Positions 12,628 through 24,556 are shown, numbered from the stretch's first letter. The stretch: DNA of 64,000 bases from Tragulus kanchil (GCA_022376925.1 JAIOJX010000025.1:95817608-95881607); one strand, 5' to 3'. Notes: a model not told the origin generated them from the sequence alone. Numbers and translations are program-made.

Positions 12628-14971
12628 AGACCAAGTCATCTGTGAGGAGACAGTTATAATTCATCCTTTCCAATTGGAATATCTTTTATTTCTTAATCTT
12701 GCCTAATTGCTCTGACTAGAACTTGCTCTACAGTCTTGAATAGCAATGGTTAAAGAAGGCATCCTTGTGTTGTTTCTGATCTTCGGGTGGAAAGCTTTCA
12801 GTCTTTAACCATTGACTGTGCTGTGGATTCTTCATAAATACCTTTTATCACTTTGGAGAATTCTATTTTTATTTCTCTGATTTTTTCCCCCTGATCATAC
12901 AAGCATGCTTAATTTTTCAGATGGTTTTTCTGTATCAATTGAAATGATAATGTGATTTTTTCTTTTAAATTGCTATGGTACATTACAATGCTTCATTTTC
13001 TTATGTTGAACCACCTTTGCATTCCTTGGATAAATCCCATTTGATTGTGGTTTATAATCTTTTTAATATGTTGTTGGATTTGGTTTGCTAGTAATTTGGT
13101 AAAGATTTTTTTACATCTGTATTCATAAAGGAAAATATGTCTGTAGTTTCCCTGCATTGTGTTTGTCTACCTTTGTTGTCAGGGTAATACTGACCTCATA
13201 AACTGACATAGGAATTGTTTTCTGCTCTCCTGATTTTGGGGAAGACTAAGAAAGATTGGTGTCAGTTCTTTAACTATTTGGTAGATTTTATCATTGAACA
13301 CATCTAGTCTTCGACTTCTCTTTTGGAGAGGTTTCTGATTTACCTATTGAATCTGTGCATTTTTTATAGGTCTTCTCAGATTTTCTACTTCTTGAGTCCC
13401 TTTTGGAAATTTGTATGTTTCTAAAAAAAGTGGTTCATTTCATCTAGGTAGGTCGTTTCATTTGTTGGTATTCAGTTGTTCTTAGTATTATGTTTTTAAT
13501 CCTTTTTATTTCTGTAGTTGTAATGTTCTGCTTTCATTTCTGATTTTAGTTATTTGTGTCATCTTTTTTTTTTGTCATTCTAACTAAACATTTTCAATTG
13601 CGTTCATCTTTTCAAAGAACCAGCTTCTAGTTTCACTGACTTTTAAAAAATTTTTTTTGCTCTAAATTTCTGTCTCTTTTTTTAGTTCTTTAAGGTGTAA
13701 AGTTAGATGATTGATTTTGGATATTTTTCCTAATGTAGGCATTTATTGCTGTAAATTTTCCTCTGAATACTTTTTGGTGCATATCAGTTTATGTTTTTAG
13801 ACCAAGTCATCTGTGAGGAGACAGTTATAATTCATCCTTTCCAATTGGAATATCTTTTATTTCTTAATCTTGCCTAATTGCTCTGACTAGAACTTGCTCT
13901 ACAGTCTTGAATAGCAATGGTTAAAGAAGGCATCCTTGTGTTGTTTCTGATCTTCGGTGGAAAGCTTTCAGTCTTTAACCATTGACTGTGCTGTGGATTC
14001 TTCATAAATACCTTTTATCACTTTGGAGAATTCTATTTTTATTTCTCTGATTTTTTCCCCCTGATCATACAAGCATGCTTAATTTTTCAGATGGTTTTTC
14101 TGTATCAATTGAAATGATAATGTGATTTTTTCTTTTAAATTGCTATGGTACATTACAATGCTTCATTTTCTTATGTTGAACCACCTTTGCATTCCTTGGA
14201 TAAATCCCATTTGATTGTGGTTTATAATCTTTTTAATATGTTGTTGGATTTGGTTTGCTAGTAATTTGGTAAAGATTTTTTTACATCTGTATTCATAAAG
14301 GAAAATATGTCTGTAGTTTCCCTGCATTGTGTTTGTCTACCTTTGTTGTCAGGGTAATACTGACCTCATAAACTGACATAGGAATTGTTTTCTGCTCTCC
14401 TGATTTTGGGGAAGACTAAGAAAGATTGGTGTCAGTTCTTTAACTATTTGGTAGATTTTATCATTGAACACATCTAGTCTTCGACTTCTCTTTTGGAGAG
14501 GTTTCTGATTTACCTATTGAATCTGTGCATTTTTTATAGGTCTTCTCAGATTTTCTACTTCTTGAGTCCCTTTTGGAAATTTGTATGTTTCTAAAAAAAG
14601 TGGTTCATTTCATCTAGGTAGGTCGTTTCATTTGTTGGTATTCAGTTGTTCTTAGTATTATGTTTTTAATCCTTTTTATTTCTGTAGTTGTAATGTTCTG
14701 CTTTCATTTCTGATTTTAGTTATTTGTGTCATCTTTTTTTTTTGTCATTCTAACTAAACATTTTCAATTGCGTTCATCTTTTCAAAGAACCAGCTTCTAG
14801 TTTCACTGACTTTTAAAAAATTTTTTTTGCTCTAAATTTCTGTCTCTTTTTTTAGTTCTTTAAGGTGTAAAGTTAGATGATTGATTTTGGATATTTTTTT
14901 TCCTAATGTAGGCATTTATTGCTGTAAATTTTCCTCTGAATACTTTTTGGTGCATATCAGTTTATGTTTTT
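12628..14971. repeat. Duplicated block 4 (unit 1171 bp)
   Basis: Copies at 12628-13798 and 13799-14971, wholly inside the minus-strand L1. Differences are homopolymer lengths: GGG against GG near 12785/13956 and a T run near 13720/14895. This is the longest unit of the set. Confidence 0.94.
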
Positions 14972-15856
14972 TTCACTTTTATTCATCTAACTAAGTAGTT
15001 TCTAATTTTCATTCTGATGACTTATTTGACATGTTGCTGTGTAAGAAGAATGTATTATTTAATTTATATACCTGTGATTTTTACAGTTTTATTCTGTTAC
15101 TGCTTTCCAGGTATTTTCCATTGTACTTGGAGAAGATACTTTGTATGATGTCATTCTTTATGAATTTATTGAGACTTGTTTTGGGTCTAATATAGGCTCT
15201 ATTCTTAAAAATGTTCAATGTGCCCTTGAGAAGAATATGTAGTCTGCTGTTGTTGGGGAGAGTGTTCTGTATGCTTGGTAGGTCTAGTTGGTTTATGGTG
15301 TTAAATCCTCTGTTTCTTTATTGGTCTGTCTAGCTGTTTTGTTCATCATGAGAAGTGGTGTATTAAAGTCTTAAGTTATTATTATTTAGAGCTATCTACT
15401 TCTCCCTACAATCTGTGAACTATATATGTTCATAGATTTGGGGGCTCTTTTTTTTACGTTTACAGGTATCTTTTGGATGAGTTGACCTTTTTCAAGTCAG
15501 TATTTAATGTTTTTCCTATTATAACAATTTTTTGACATTGCATTTTGACTGCCATTTGGTAGAAATATAAGACCTTATCAGTCTTTTTTAAAAAATTGAG
15601 TTAGTAGCCAAGTGATAGACTTTTTGTTTGGAATTGTCCAGTACTATGGGTTTGCCGACATTGCATACCTGGAAAACTATTGAGCATGGGAAACTCTTTG
15701 ACAGTAGGCGAATAAAGTTGTTGTTGTTTTTTTTTAAATAGTGCAGGTTCATTAATCTCTTTCTGACTTAACTGATTCTGTGACTTCCTGTTTTTTTTCA
15801 TAACCACTAAAAAAATCTTGACTTTCTTGGCTGTCTTCTGGGTCATGCATAATAGG

Positions 15857-15879
15857 TTTTTTTTTTTTTTTTTTTTTTT
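15857..15879. repeat. Poly(T) tract
   Basis: About 23 T in a row, with no recognised SINE attached on the left. Probably the A-tail of a decayed minus-strand retroposon. Confidence 0.8.
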
Positions 15880-15944
15880 ACATGCTTTAATTTAAAGTCC
15901 TGTCCCAATTCAAATTCCTGTGTTAGAAATTTTAAAAAGATGGA

Positions 15945-16080
15945 AAGCATGCAGCCTTTTGAGTTAAAAACGTACAGACTTGTGTTTTGGTAACATCTGT
16001 GAATCTTCAAAAAGGTGTTTATTGTCTCTGATCTGTTTCTTTATTTTTGAGATGGGAAAAATAATATCTAGTCAGTGGGC
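15945..16080 (-). mobile_element. MIR SINE, minus
   Basis: Weak but ordered match to the reverse of MIR: AGACTTGTGTTTTGG, then a TTTCTTTATTTTTGAGATGGG core and AATAATATCTAGTC. Strongly diverged. Confidence 0.55.
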
Positions 16081-16239
16081 TGGTTCTTTAGTAAACAAAT
16101 AGCTATTTATGTGCCAGTCACTATATGCTCTTGAGAGTACAGTGCTTAGAGTAGAACAAAGTCTGCCCTGAGTCCTACATGAGTTTCTGTGTGGAAGGCA
16201 CATGCCAGTACCCTGGCACTTAATCTTACCGACCTCTAT

Positions 16240-16302
16240 ATTTTTCTTTTTCTTTTTGAGTTTTTGGTTTTTTTTTTTTTTCTTTCTTTTTGAGTTTTTG
16301 AA
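16240..16302. repeat. T-rich low-complexity tract
   Basis: Two imperfect units of TTTTCTTTTTGAGTTTTTG separated by a T15 run. The string of F residues it encodes in one frame is not a protein. Confidence 0.8.
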
Positions 16303-16536
16303 AAAAGGTTTTGTATTTCCTCATTCCACTGTTTCCCTTTTTGTCTTCCCTAGTTCAGACTTGGGTTTCATTCCCAGATTATGATCTGACAACATAGTTT
16401 TCCTGAAACCTCGTCTAACTACTCTTTCAAAAATCTTCACCCATATCCTACCTCACTAAAGTTGAATTTCTTTACCTAATTTTTAAGGTCCCTCTAATCT
16501 GATCACTGAGCAAAGTTTCTGTCAATAATAAAAATA

Positions 16537-16760
16537 ATCATTGATGTTTGTGAAGGACTTATGGTGTGGATAGCACTTCTAAGAGCTTTGCCTGTGTTAT
16601 TTGTCTTTGTGAGAATTACTTTTATTATCCCATTTTTTGGATATGAAAACAGTGAAGTGCAAAGAAATTAATATGTACAGAATCATATCATGCACCTAGG
16701 AAGTGTCAGAGGCTTGAATTTAGTTCAGGCTCAATAGCCAGTATTTTAAACTACTACTCT
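16537..16760 (+). mobile_element. MIR SINE, plus
   Basis: Follows the MIR consensus in order: GAAGGACTTATGGTGTGG, GAGCTTTGCCTGTGTTAT, TTATTATCCCATTTTTTGG, GTGAAGTGCAAAGAAATTAA, GGAAGTGTCAGAGGC. Located in the NCAPG intron before the 17269 exon. Confidence 0.8.
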
Positions 16761-17268
16761 TTTATACCTGTATCTATGCTCGAATGCCACTACCTCTAGT
16801 TTTGTTTTGGTTATCTTTTTCTAGGAATGCCTTTTTCTACCTGTGTGCCTTCTATTCGCGTTTTACCTGTTACTCACACATATTGCCACTCCTACCTGTG
16901 GAACTTTCATTTGTAGGCACTTTCTCTGGTGGTAGAGACCATTATTGAAAGTTTCTATGTCTTAGCACCATGATAAATGTTTAATACATACTATTTTCAT
17001 TCTGGTTTCACAATATTACCTTTTGGTTCTTTTGGCTGTTCTGAAGAATTTAAAGGAAATATAAAGCTAGAGTAATAATTTGCTACATAGTCCTAACCTA
17101 AAAGGAAAAAATAAAATCCTTTTATGTGCCTTTGAAAAATTCATAATAAGATGAATGATTTTGGATAATTTATCTAAAAATACCTATAGGACAGGCTACA
17201 CTGTAAGGCTTAAAAAGAAGTATTAATACAGATAAATATTTTCTTTTAATGAAAATCATTTTTAATAG

Positions 17269-17450
17269 GTGTCTGAACTCCGGACAGGAGCTGCAGAAGG
17301 ACTAGCCAAGCTGATGTTCTCAGGGATTTTGATCAGCAGCAGGATTCTTTCTCGTCTTGTCTTGTTATGGTACAATCCTGTGACTGAAGAGGATGTTCGA
17401 CTTCGACATTGCCTAGGCGTGTTCTTCCCCATGTTTGCTTATGCAAGCAG
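17269..17450 (+). CDS. NCAPG: NCAPG coding exon (VSELRTGAAEG...YAS)
   Basis: A 182-bp exon with acceptor TTTTTAATAG and donor GCAAGCAG|GTATT. It starts in phase 0 with VSELRTGAAEGLAKLMFSG and ends two bases into an arginine codon that the next exon completes. It includes the segment LLWYNPVTEEDVRLRHCLGV, a hallmark of the C-terminal HEAT domain of CAP-G (the Cnd3 family). A second copy follows 1114 bp downstream. Confidence 0.94.
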
Positions 17451-17723
17451 GTATTTAGTCATGTTGGTAAACCAAAGTCTAGCTTGAAGTTAAATTCAGG
17501 CTCCTCACAAGTCATATCTATATTATTTTATTGTTAGTGTTCTTTTTCTTCGGTGGTAAGCAAAATGAGAAGAACTTACCTAGATTCTATCTAACTGAAT
17601 CATTTGGCCCTCTCCTAGATGAAAATGTACTATATCTTGATAGAGTGAATTTTATATATAATGTTGTAGTTTTTAAGAATCGTATGCTTTTTCTCTAACA
17701 TGCCTCAAATTGTTTCTCAATAG

Positions 17724-17898
17724 GACTAACCAGGAATGTTTTGAAGAAGCCTTTCTTCCAACTCTGCAAACACTGGCCAATGCCCCTGCGTCTTCTCCTT
17801 TAGCTGAAATAGATATGACAAATGTTGCTGAGTTACTTGTAGATTTGACAAGGCCAAGTGCATTAAATCCTCAGGCCAAGAATTCTCAAGATTATCAG
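17724..17898 (+). CDS. NCAPG: NCAPG coding exon (TNQECFEEAF...SQDYQ)
   Basis: A 175-bp exon with acceptor TTTCTCAATAG and donor ATCAG|GTGGG. Its first G completes the arginine codon of the preceding exon. The product TNQECFEEAFLPTLQTLANA and onwards is strongly CAP-G-like. It ends in phase 0 with NSQDYQ, which joins to ALTVHDN of the next exon. It is repeated at 18838-19012 within duplicated block 5. Confidence 0.94.
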
Positions 17899-18382
17899 GT
17901 GGGTGAGTGTGTTAGCCTTTGAATGCTAAGGATAGTACTATCATGCAGGTCACTGTTGTTTTAGTAAAATAATCCTTTGAAAGATTTCTTTGAAATAGAG
18001 AGGCTACATAATTGATCTTGAGATTTCTGGTGTATGTGGTAGCATATGACACAAAGTAAGAAAAAGGAAATGGTCTTAGCACCATGATAAATGTTTAATA
18101 CATACTATTTTCATTCTGGTTTCACAATATTACCTTTTGGTTCTTTTGGCTGTTCTGAAGAATTTAAAGGAAATATAAAGCTAGAGTAATAATTTGCTAC
18201 ATAGTCCTAACCTAAAAGGAAAAAATAAAATCCTTTTATGTGCCTTTGAAAAATTCATAATAAGATGAATGATTTTGGATAATTTATCTAAAAATACCTA
18301 TAGGACAGGCTACACTGTAAGGCTTAAAAAGAAGTATTAATACAGATAAATATTTTCTTTTAATGAAAATCATTTTTAATAG

Positions 18383-18564
18383 GTGTCTGAACTCCGGACA
18401 GGAGCTGCAGAAGGACTAGCCAAGCTGATGTTCTCAGGGATTTTGATCAGCAGCAGGATTCTTTCTCGTCTTGTCTTGTTATGGTACAATCCTGTGACTG
18501 AAGAGGATGTTCGACTTCGACATTGCCTAGGCGTGTTCTTCCCCATGTTTGCTTATGCAAGCAG
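18383..18564 (+). CDS. NCAPG: Second copy of the 182-bp NCAPG exon
   Basis: Identical in translation and splice sites to 17269-17450, offset 1114 bp. If both copies of this exon and its partner were spliced in order, the protein would gain 119 residues in frame. That would repeat the Cnd3 core, which no known CAP-G does. Confidence 0.5.
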
Positions 18565-18837
18565 GTATTTAGTCATGTTGGTAAACCAAAGTCTAGCTTG
18601 AAGTTAAATTCAGGCTCCTCACAAGTCATATCTATATTATTTTATTGTTAGTGTTCTTTTTCTTCGGTGGTAAGCAAAATGAGAAGAACTTACCTAGATT
18701 CTATCTAACTGAATCATTTGGCCCTCTCCTAGATGAAAATGTACTATATCTTGATAGAGTGAATTTTATATATAATGTTGTAGTTTTTAAGAATCGTATG
18801 CTTTTTCTCTAACATGCCTCAAATTGTTTCTCAATAG

Positions 18838-19012
18838 GACTAACCAGGAATGTTTTGAAGAAGCCTTTCTTCCAACTCTGCAAACACTGGCCAATGCCCC
18901 TGCGTCTTCTCCTTTAGCTGAAATAGATATGACAAATGTTGCTGAGTTACTTGTAGATTTGACAAGGCCAAGTGCATTAAATCCTCAGGCCAAGAATTCT
19001 CAAGATTATCAG
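18838..19012 (+). CDS. NCAPG: Second copy of the 175-bp NCAPG exon
   Basis: Same translation and splice sites as 17724-17898, offset 1114 bp, in the right half of duplicated block 5. The splice into the next real exon (20544) would be in phase from either copy. Confidence 0.5.
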
Positions 19013-19186
19013 GTGGGTGAGTGTGTTAGCCTTTGAATGCTAAGGATAGTACTATCATGCAGGTCACTGTTGTTTTAGTAAAATAATCCTTTGAAAGATT
19101 TCTTTGAAATAGAGAGGCTACATAATTGATCTTGAGATTTCTGGTGTATGTGGTAGCATATGACACAAAGTAAGAAAAAGGAAATG

Positions 19187-19530
19187 GTCTTTTGCAACTA
19201 TATGGGTGGATCTAAAGGGCCCTATGTGAAATAAGTTAGGCAAAGACAAATACTCTGTTAATCACTTATGCATGGAATATAAAAAAATAAGGCAAATTAA
19301 TATAACAAAACAAACAGATTTAAGTACAAACTAATGGTTACCAGAGAGAGAGGGGAGGAATAAGAGAGATAGGGGATTAAGTGACAAGGCTACTATTTAT
19401 AAAATAAACTACAAGGATATACTCTACAGTGCAGGAAAATGTAGGCATTATTTTATAATAATTTGAAATGGTGTATAATCTATAAAAATTTTGAATCACT
19501 GAGTAAAATTTACTTAGACCTTGTTGGGAT
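19187..19530 (+). mobile_element. L1 3'-end fragment, plus
   Basis: Contains strings typical of mammalian L1 3' ends in sense direction: GTGAAATAAGTTAGGCAAAG, ACTAATGGTTACCAGAGAG and TACAGTGCAGGAAAAT. Diverged, with no open frame. Confidence 0.7.
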
Positions 19531-20543
19531 TTGAGGAGTAGTTTGGATAGAGAACAAGACTTTTAGTTAAGGTGATTAAATATAGCTGGTTGTACAAGTT
19601 GTGTTGGGGAACTATGGAAAACGTCATTACAGCTAAGGATCCTGAATAGTCCTGTTAGGGCAGAATATTAAGATAGGGAATTTGGAGTTGACTCTGTTTG
19701 CAGGGCATATAATGAAAGGGTTAATGGGATGACAGTCACTTATTGGGAAGATTAATTTGGTTGTCAGTTTCAGTAGGTGAGGTGAATTGGTAAGAAGAAT
19801 AGAGAGAGAGAATATTAATAAAGAGAATAGTTAAAAAATTGATATTAGGAGATAAATGCTTGTAGAAGGAGAACAGAAAGTAGTAGTAGAAAGAAAATAA
19901 TAGTAGAAATTGACATAGGAAAAAAGTTGTAGGTACAGAGGCCTAGTAGAAAGAGCCTTGTATGATGCAGAGGAGATGGGGAGGAATCCAGGATAACTGA
20001 GGTCCTCCTAAGTGTGGGTAACAGAAGATCTCAAGAACCTGTTGACCGTAGAGTGTCCTCTCATGAGCAGCATCTTGGATGAGTGAAGGAAGCAGATTGG
20101 GGAGAGAAAGCTGAGACTTAAGGTCTCAGCTGATTTCACAGGAAGTTCTAAAATTGGGATAGTTCTTTGCTTTGTCCAGAATTGAGATAAAGCTGGGCTG
20201 TTGTACCTGTACATCTGCCAGTTACTGAATGTGGACTAACCCTTGGGGAGGAAGTGTTACCTTTGGCAGAGCCCATTGTCTTCAGCCTGGATCCGTCTGC
20301 ACCTGGGAATTTGTAGCCTCTGAAACTCGTGGTAGCCTGGAGAGTGAATGGTTCAGTAGGAAAGCAGAGGGATCTGGGCCCAGTACCACAGCATGAGAAA
20401 GGGAGCTCACATGGAGAGGACTGTGTTAATTTTGTTTAATACATTTTGGGATTATGTCAGGATAATTAGTTGGAAATGATGTGTAGGACTGTATTGTAAT
20501 CATACCATTTCAATTTACAAGGGTTTTTCTCCTGATTTTCCAG

Positions 20544-20705
20544 GCCTTAACAGTTCATGACAATCTGGCTATAAAAATTTGCAATGAGATCCTAACATGT
20601 CCACATTCACCAGAAATTCGGGTCTATACGAAAGCTTTAAGTTCTTTAGAGCTCAGTAGTGATCTTGCTAAAGATCTTCTGGTTTTGTTGAATGAGATTC
20701 TGGAG
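20544..20705 (+). CDS. NCAPG: NCAPG coding exon (ALTVHDN...NEILE)
   Basis: A 162-bp exon, phase 0 to phase 0, with acceptor CTGATTTTCCAG and donor CTGGAG|GTAAGT. It encodes ALTVHDNLAIKICNEI and onwards, through SPEIRVYTKALSSLELS to LLVLLNEILE, a continuation of the CAP-G HEAT domain. It is repeated at 21633-21794. Confidence 0.94.
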
Positions 20706-20936
20706 GTAAGTAGTTTCTAGTTACTCATAATGTGTATGTATTTTTTATCAAAGAAGAATTTACATTCTTTTAAATTTATACATACATTAATATGTTGAGT
20801 GTGCTTATTTCTTGAAGTAAATGTTTCTTTCATAAAATTTAATAGAATTTTTAGAAGGCTTTATTAACTTCATCATTCTATAGCTTTTTTGAAAGAAGGT
20901 TAGAAAATGCTGATTAATTTTTTTTTTCTATTACAG

Positions 20937-21075
20937 CAAGTAAAAGATAGAACATGTCTGAGGGCTTTAGAGAAAATGAAGATTCAGTTAGAAAAAGGAA
21001 CTAAAGAACAAAGTGACCGAACTGCAGCAACACAGGATGATATCACAACTATGACTGTTCTTCAAAGTGAAGATG
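20937..21075 (+). CDS. NCAPG: NCAPG coding exon (QVKDRTCLRALEK...)
   Basis: A 139-bp exon after a long T tract and TTACAG. It starts QVKDRTCLRALEKMKIQLEK and ends QSED plus the first base of a glutamate codon, with donor GATG|GTAAC. The open frame continues to a TGA at 21093-21095, but comparison with mammalian CAP-G and the phase of the next exon (G|AA, then KNKEVY) show the true end at 21075. This is the exit from the HEAT domain into the charged C-terminal tail. Confidence 0.9.
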
Positions 21076-21632
21076 GTAACGACATAGTAACCTGAGTGTT
21101 TATGATTCTCCTCCTCTAACATATAAGTGATTGGATGTCAGAAATGGATTCTTCGAACACTCTTGGATTGAGTGAAGGAAGCAGATTGGGGAGAGAAAGC
21201 TGAGACTTAAGGTCTCAGCTGATTTCACAGGAAGTTCTAAAATTGGGATAGTTCTTTGCTTTGTCCAGAATTGAGATAAAGCTGGGCTGTTGTACCTGTA
21301 CATCTGCCAGTTACTGAATGTGGACTAACCCTTGGGGAGGAAGTGTTACCTTTGGCAGAGCCCATTGTCTTCAGCCTGGATCCGTCTGCACCTGGGAATT
21401 TGTAGCCTCTGAAACTCGTGGTAGCCTGGAGAGTGAATGGTTCAGTAGGAAAGCAGAGGGATCTGGGCCCAGTACCACAGCATGAGAAAGGGAGCTCACA
21501 TGGAGAGGACTGTGTTAATTTTGTTTAATACATTTTGGGATTATGTCAGGATAATTAGTTGGAAATGATGTGTAGGACTGTATTGTAATCATACCATTTC
21601 AATTTACAAGGGTTTTTCTCCTGATTTTCCAG

Positions 21633-21794
21633 GCCTTAACAGTTCATGACAATCTGGCTATAAAAATTTGCAATGAGATCCTAACATGTCCACATTCACC
21701 AGAAATTCGGGTCTATACGAAAGCTTTAAGTTCTTTAGAGCTCAGTAGTGATCTTGCTAAAGATCTTCTGGTTTTGTTGAATGAGATTCTGGAG
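21633..21794 (+). CDS. NCAPG: Second copy of the 162-bp NCAPG exon
   Basis: Same sequence and splice sites as 20544-20705 at an offset of 1089 bp, in the right half of duplicated block 6. Splicing both copies of this exon and the next would add 301 nt, which is not a multiple of three and would shift the frame. That argues that one copy is an artefact. Confidence 0.5.
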
Positions 21795-22025
21795 GTAAGT
21801 AGTTTCTAGTTACTCATAATGTGTATGTATTTTTTATCAAAGAAGAATTTACATTCTTTTAAATTTATACATACATTAATATGTTGAGTGTGCTTATTTC
21901 TTGAAGTAAATGTTTCTTTCATAAAATTTAATAGAATTTTTAGAAGGCTTTATTAACTTCATCATTCTATAGCTTTTTTGAAAGAAGGTTAGAAAATGCT
22001 GATTAATTTTTTTTTTCTATTACAG

Positions 22026-22164
22026 CAAGTAAAAGATAGAACATGTCTGAGGGCTTTAGAGAAAATGAAGATTCAGTTAGAAAAAGGAACTAAAGAACAA
22101 AGTGACCGAACTGCAGCAACACAGGATGATATCACAACTATGACTGTTCTTCAAAGTGAAGATG
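22026..22164 (+). CDS. NCAPG: Second copy of the 139-bp NCAPG exon
   Basis: Same as 20937-21075, offset 1089 bp, with the same donor GATG|GTAACG. This copy directly precedes the next unique exon at 22507, so it is the one with a normal intron downstream. Confidence 0.55.
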
Positions 22165-22506
22165 GTAACGACATAGTAACCTGAGTGTTTATGATTCTCC
22201 TCCTCTAACATATAAGTGATTGGATGTCAGAAATGGAAGAAAACTCTTTCTAATTAAATTACCTTGGGAAAATGTATTAATACTTACTGATATTTTATTG
22301 TACTTGATCATTTTTGTATGTGTGTATACATTTCTCACCATAAGACCATGCATTCTATATTCCTGAGTTTTGCTTGCTTATTTTCCAGTGCTTACACTTG
22401 AAACACTTATGATACATTTTCAGTAGCTGCTATTTGAACTGGTTGTCATTGACTTGCTCATATTTTATGAAGCTATTTTTAGTAATTGTATTATTTCCTT
22501 TAACAG

Positions 22507-22587
22507 AAAAAAATAAAGAGGTATACATAACCCCTGTCAAGGAAGTAAAAGCAACTCAAATGAAATCCACTCAGCAAAAGACCAGAG
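22507..22587 (+). CDS. NCAPG: NCAPG tail exon (KNKEVYITPVKEV...)
   Basis: An 81-bp exon with acceptor CCTTTAACAG and donor CCAGAG|GTAAT. After completing a glutamate codon it encodes KNKEVYITPVKEVKATQMKS and a basic stretch QQKTRG. Human CAP-G has the related KNKEVYMTP in the same place. Lysine-rich and probably disordered. Present once. Confidence 0.88.
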
Positions 22588-23898
22588 GTAATAACATGAA
22601 TTGTCTTAACTTTATTATAAAACTTTCCAGTTTTGTTATCCAATGACATACTGTGTTTCCTTGGGTAAGTATAAAGATTTTTCATTGTCATACGTATCCT
22701 TTAACCTTCTCTTTGATTTGTTTCAGCTTATATTAGGTTTCACTATTGCTTCAAGTGCTTTTTTGTTTGTTTTTATTTTACTTTTCACTTATACAGAGTT
22801 TTGTTATTTACAGATATGTATGATCCCAGATTAGTCATATGTATATCCCTGCTGCAAGTGCTTTTGATTGAAAGAAATATGATGCCAAAGATCTATTGCA
22901 AAGGACTGTTTAGGTTAAATTAAGATTTTTATTATCATATGATGAATGATGATTTTATATTTATATTACCAGTTGTTTGTATTCTGTCCTTTATCTGGTT
23001 AAGCATTTTTGTTCCTTTTATCCTTCTAGTATTTTTCTGGGCTTCTGTTTTCCATTTTAGTTTGTATTTTGCGAACATAATTTATTTTCCAAGTGATATC
23101 AGACAATAAGGGATTTGTTGGAATAAAGCGTTGACTATTTAGAGGATTACTTAGAAAAAAATCTGAAAGTCAAGGTCTTTTTAATCTTTTATTATTTTCT
23201 TATTACAAAAGCAACGCATGCTTATTACAGAAGAATCAGAAAACACATCCAAGCAAACTAAAGAATGCTAATAATTCCACCCATGAGCCAACCATTATTT
23301 TAATCCTTGAAAAATATTTTTTGAGTCTTTCTATGCAGACTTAATTTTTTCTAAATGGAATCTGGCCATAATATTGTTTGTAGTCAGTTACTTGAATGCT
23401 AATTGCTAGATACCTGTTCCACATTAGTCCCATATTGTTAAATGTTTTCGTGGGAATAACTTCATAAAACGTCTTACTTGAATAAGTAGAGTATATACAT
23501 TTCAACCAAATGACCATACTGAATAATTTAGTTTTGATCAGATTGCTTTTAGTCAGGTATGCCGTCAAGAACTCTTACCTCTTTTTTAATAGCTCAAATT
23601 TCATTTATGTGTGCTGTTTTATTTCTTATCATAAATGAAGTTCATCACAGGCCACTTCACTTTGTAATTTTGTATATTTCTACCAAGTAGAGTTTTTATA
23701 ACCCCTTCCGGCATATAAAGGCTTTAATTTTTATTCTGAAATGTTTTAAAACACACACTTAAACTGACTTTGTATGTTTGAATATTTTACAAGAAACCAC
23801 ACTTTACTGGTTAAAGTTGTTTTTCTTTAGGACCTGTTTTTGGGCTTTATTTTCTAATTTCTTCTCATTACATCTGCATATACCTTGTGCCATAAGGA
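22588..23898. other. NCAPG: NCAPG intron
   Basis: AT-rich, with a LINE-like remnant at about 23180-23500 (ATTACAAAAGCAACGCATGC and CCACCCATGAGCCAACC). No exon of NCAPG is missing here by phase. Confidence 0.6.
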
Positions 23899-23907
23899 TA
23901 CTTTCTT

Positions 23908-24182
23908 TTTTTTCCTTTTTAAAATTTTTGACCTCCTTTATTGGTTTCCATTTATTTGCTTCCATCCGTCTTTATTCTTCGGCCTGTGTGGGCCTCCCAT
24001 TGCAGTGGCCTCTCTTGCCACAGAGCACCAAGTCTGGGCACATGCGCTACACAGCGCTGGTTCGCAAGTGGACACATCGGTCCAGCCGCTCTGCAGAACG
24101 TGGGATCCTCCCTGGCCAGAGTGCCCCCTGCACTGCAAGGTGGACTCTTTACCCACTGGACCACCAGGGAAGCCCCCTGGGG
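23908..24182 (-). mobile_element. tRNA-derived CHR-type SINE, minus, with target-site duplication
   Basis: Reads on the minus strand from GGGGCTTCCCTGGTGGTCC to an A-rich tail at the left. Flanked by TACTTTCTT at 23899-23907 and 24183-24191. The box B region is slightly eroded. It lies in the NCAPG intron upstream of the exon at 24481, antisense to the gene. Confidence 0.92.
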
Positions 24183-24480
24183 TACTTTCTTTATACAACA
24201 TTTGTCACATGCTTCTATCCCTCAAATAAATTTAACACAATTTGCCTCCTTATTATTCAATTTTCATCTTTTCCCTTGCCTATTATCAGCTTACATAAAA
24301 ACTGAGTAAAATTCTAATTTTACTTGGGGTTCCATTTTTCTGTGGTGCTGATACTATGTATCAAGGTGTCTGGGAATCAGGAGGAAAGAGTGTTGAAGAG
24401 TGAAAAATAAAGGGTTTTGGGTAGCTGAGAAAATGGGTTAAAAATGAGCAAGTGATAATGAATTATATACTGTCTTTAAG

Positions 24481-24556
24481 GACGGAGAAAAGTGATAGCT
24501 TCTGCTAGAACCAACAGGAGACGTCAGACTGTTGAGGCTGAGGCTGACTCTCAAAG
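24481..24556 (+). CDS. NCAPG: NCAPG tail exon (RRKVIASARTNRRRQ...)
   Basis: A 76-bp exon with acceptor CTGTCTTTAAG and donor CTCAAAG|GTATG. It encodes the basic segment GRRKVIASARTNRRRQTVEA and then an acidic run EADSQ. The exon is too short to show as a long open frame and was found by chaining phases from 22587. The arginine-rich, serine/threonine-containing tail of CAP-G is a known site of mitotic phosphorylation. Confidence 0.87.

Larger units (their letters stand above)
9175..15580 (-). mobile_element. L1 LINE sequence, minus, old and broken
   Basis: On the plus strand this is the reverse complement of L1 3' sequence and then ORF2. The left end has the 3' region (CATCCACTGATGGATG near 10658). 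Further right come ORF2 hallmarks such as TTCCTACATATTTTATT near 12430 and the region near 15250-15360. No long open frame survives. The interval is swollen by blocks 3 and 4, and bases 9565-10258 interrupt it with duplicated exon and intron sequence. More than one L1 fragment may be present. Confidence 0.85.
16959..19186. repeat. Duplicated block 5 (unit 1114 bp)
   Basis: Copies at 16959-18072 and 18073-19186 sharing GTCTT at the join. Contains two complete NCAPG exons and the intron between them. I saw no difference between the copies. Confidence 0.95.
20073..22237. repeat. Duplicated block 6 (offset 1089 bp)
   Basis: Copies at 20073-21148 and 21161-22237 with a 12-bp filler, and a one-base difference at the start (GGATGAG against GGATTGAG). 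Contains two NCAPG exons totalling 301 bp, so a real duplication would shift the reading frame. Confidence 0.95.

Noticed and set aside
17899..17922. Open frames continuing past the exon donors at 17898, 21075 and 8628 as alternative C-termini.
   Set aside because: In each case a good GT donor and the phase of the next exon fit mammalian CAP-G. The extra codons are intron.
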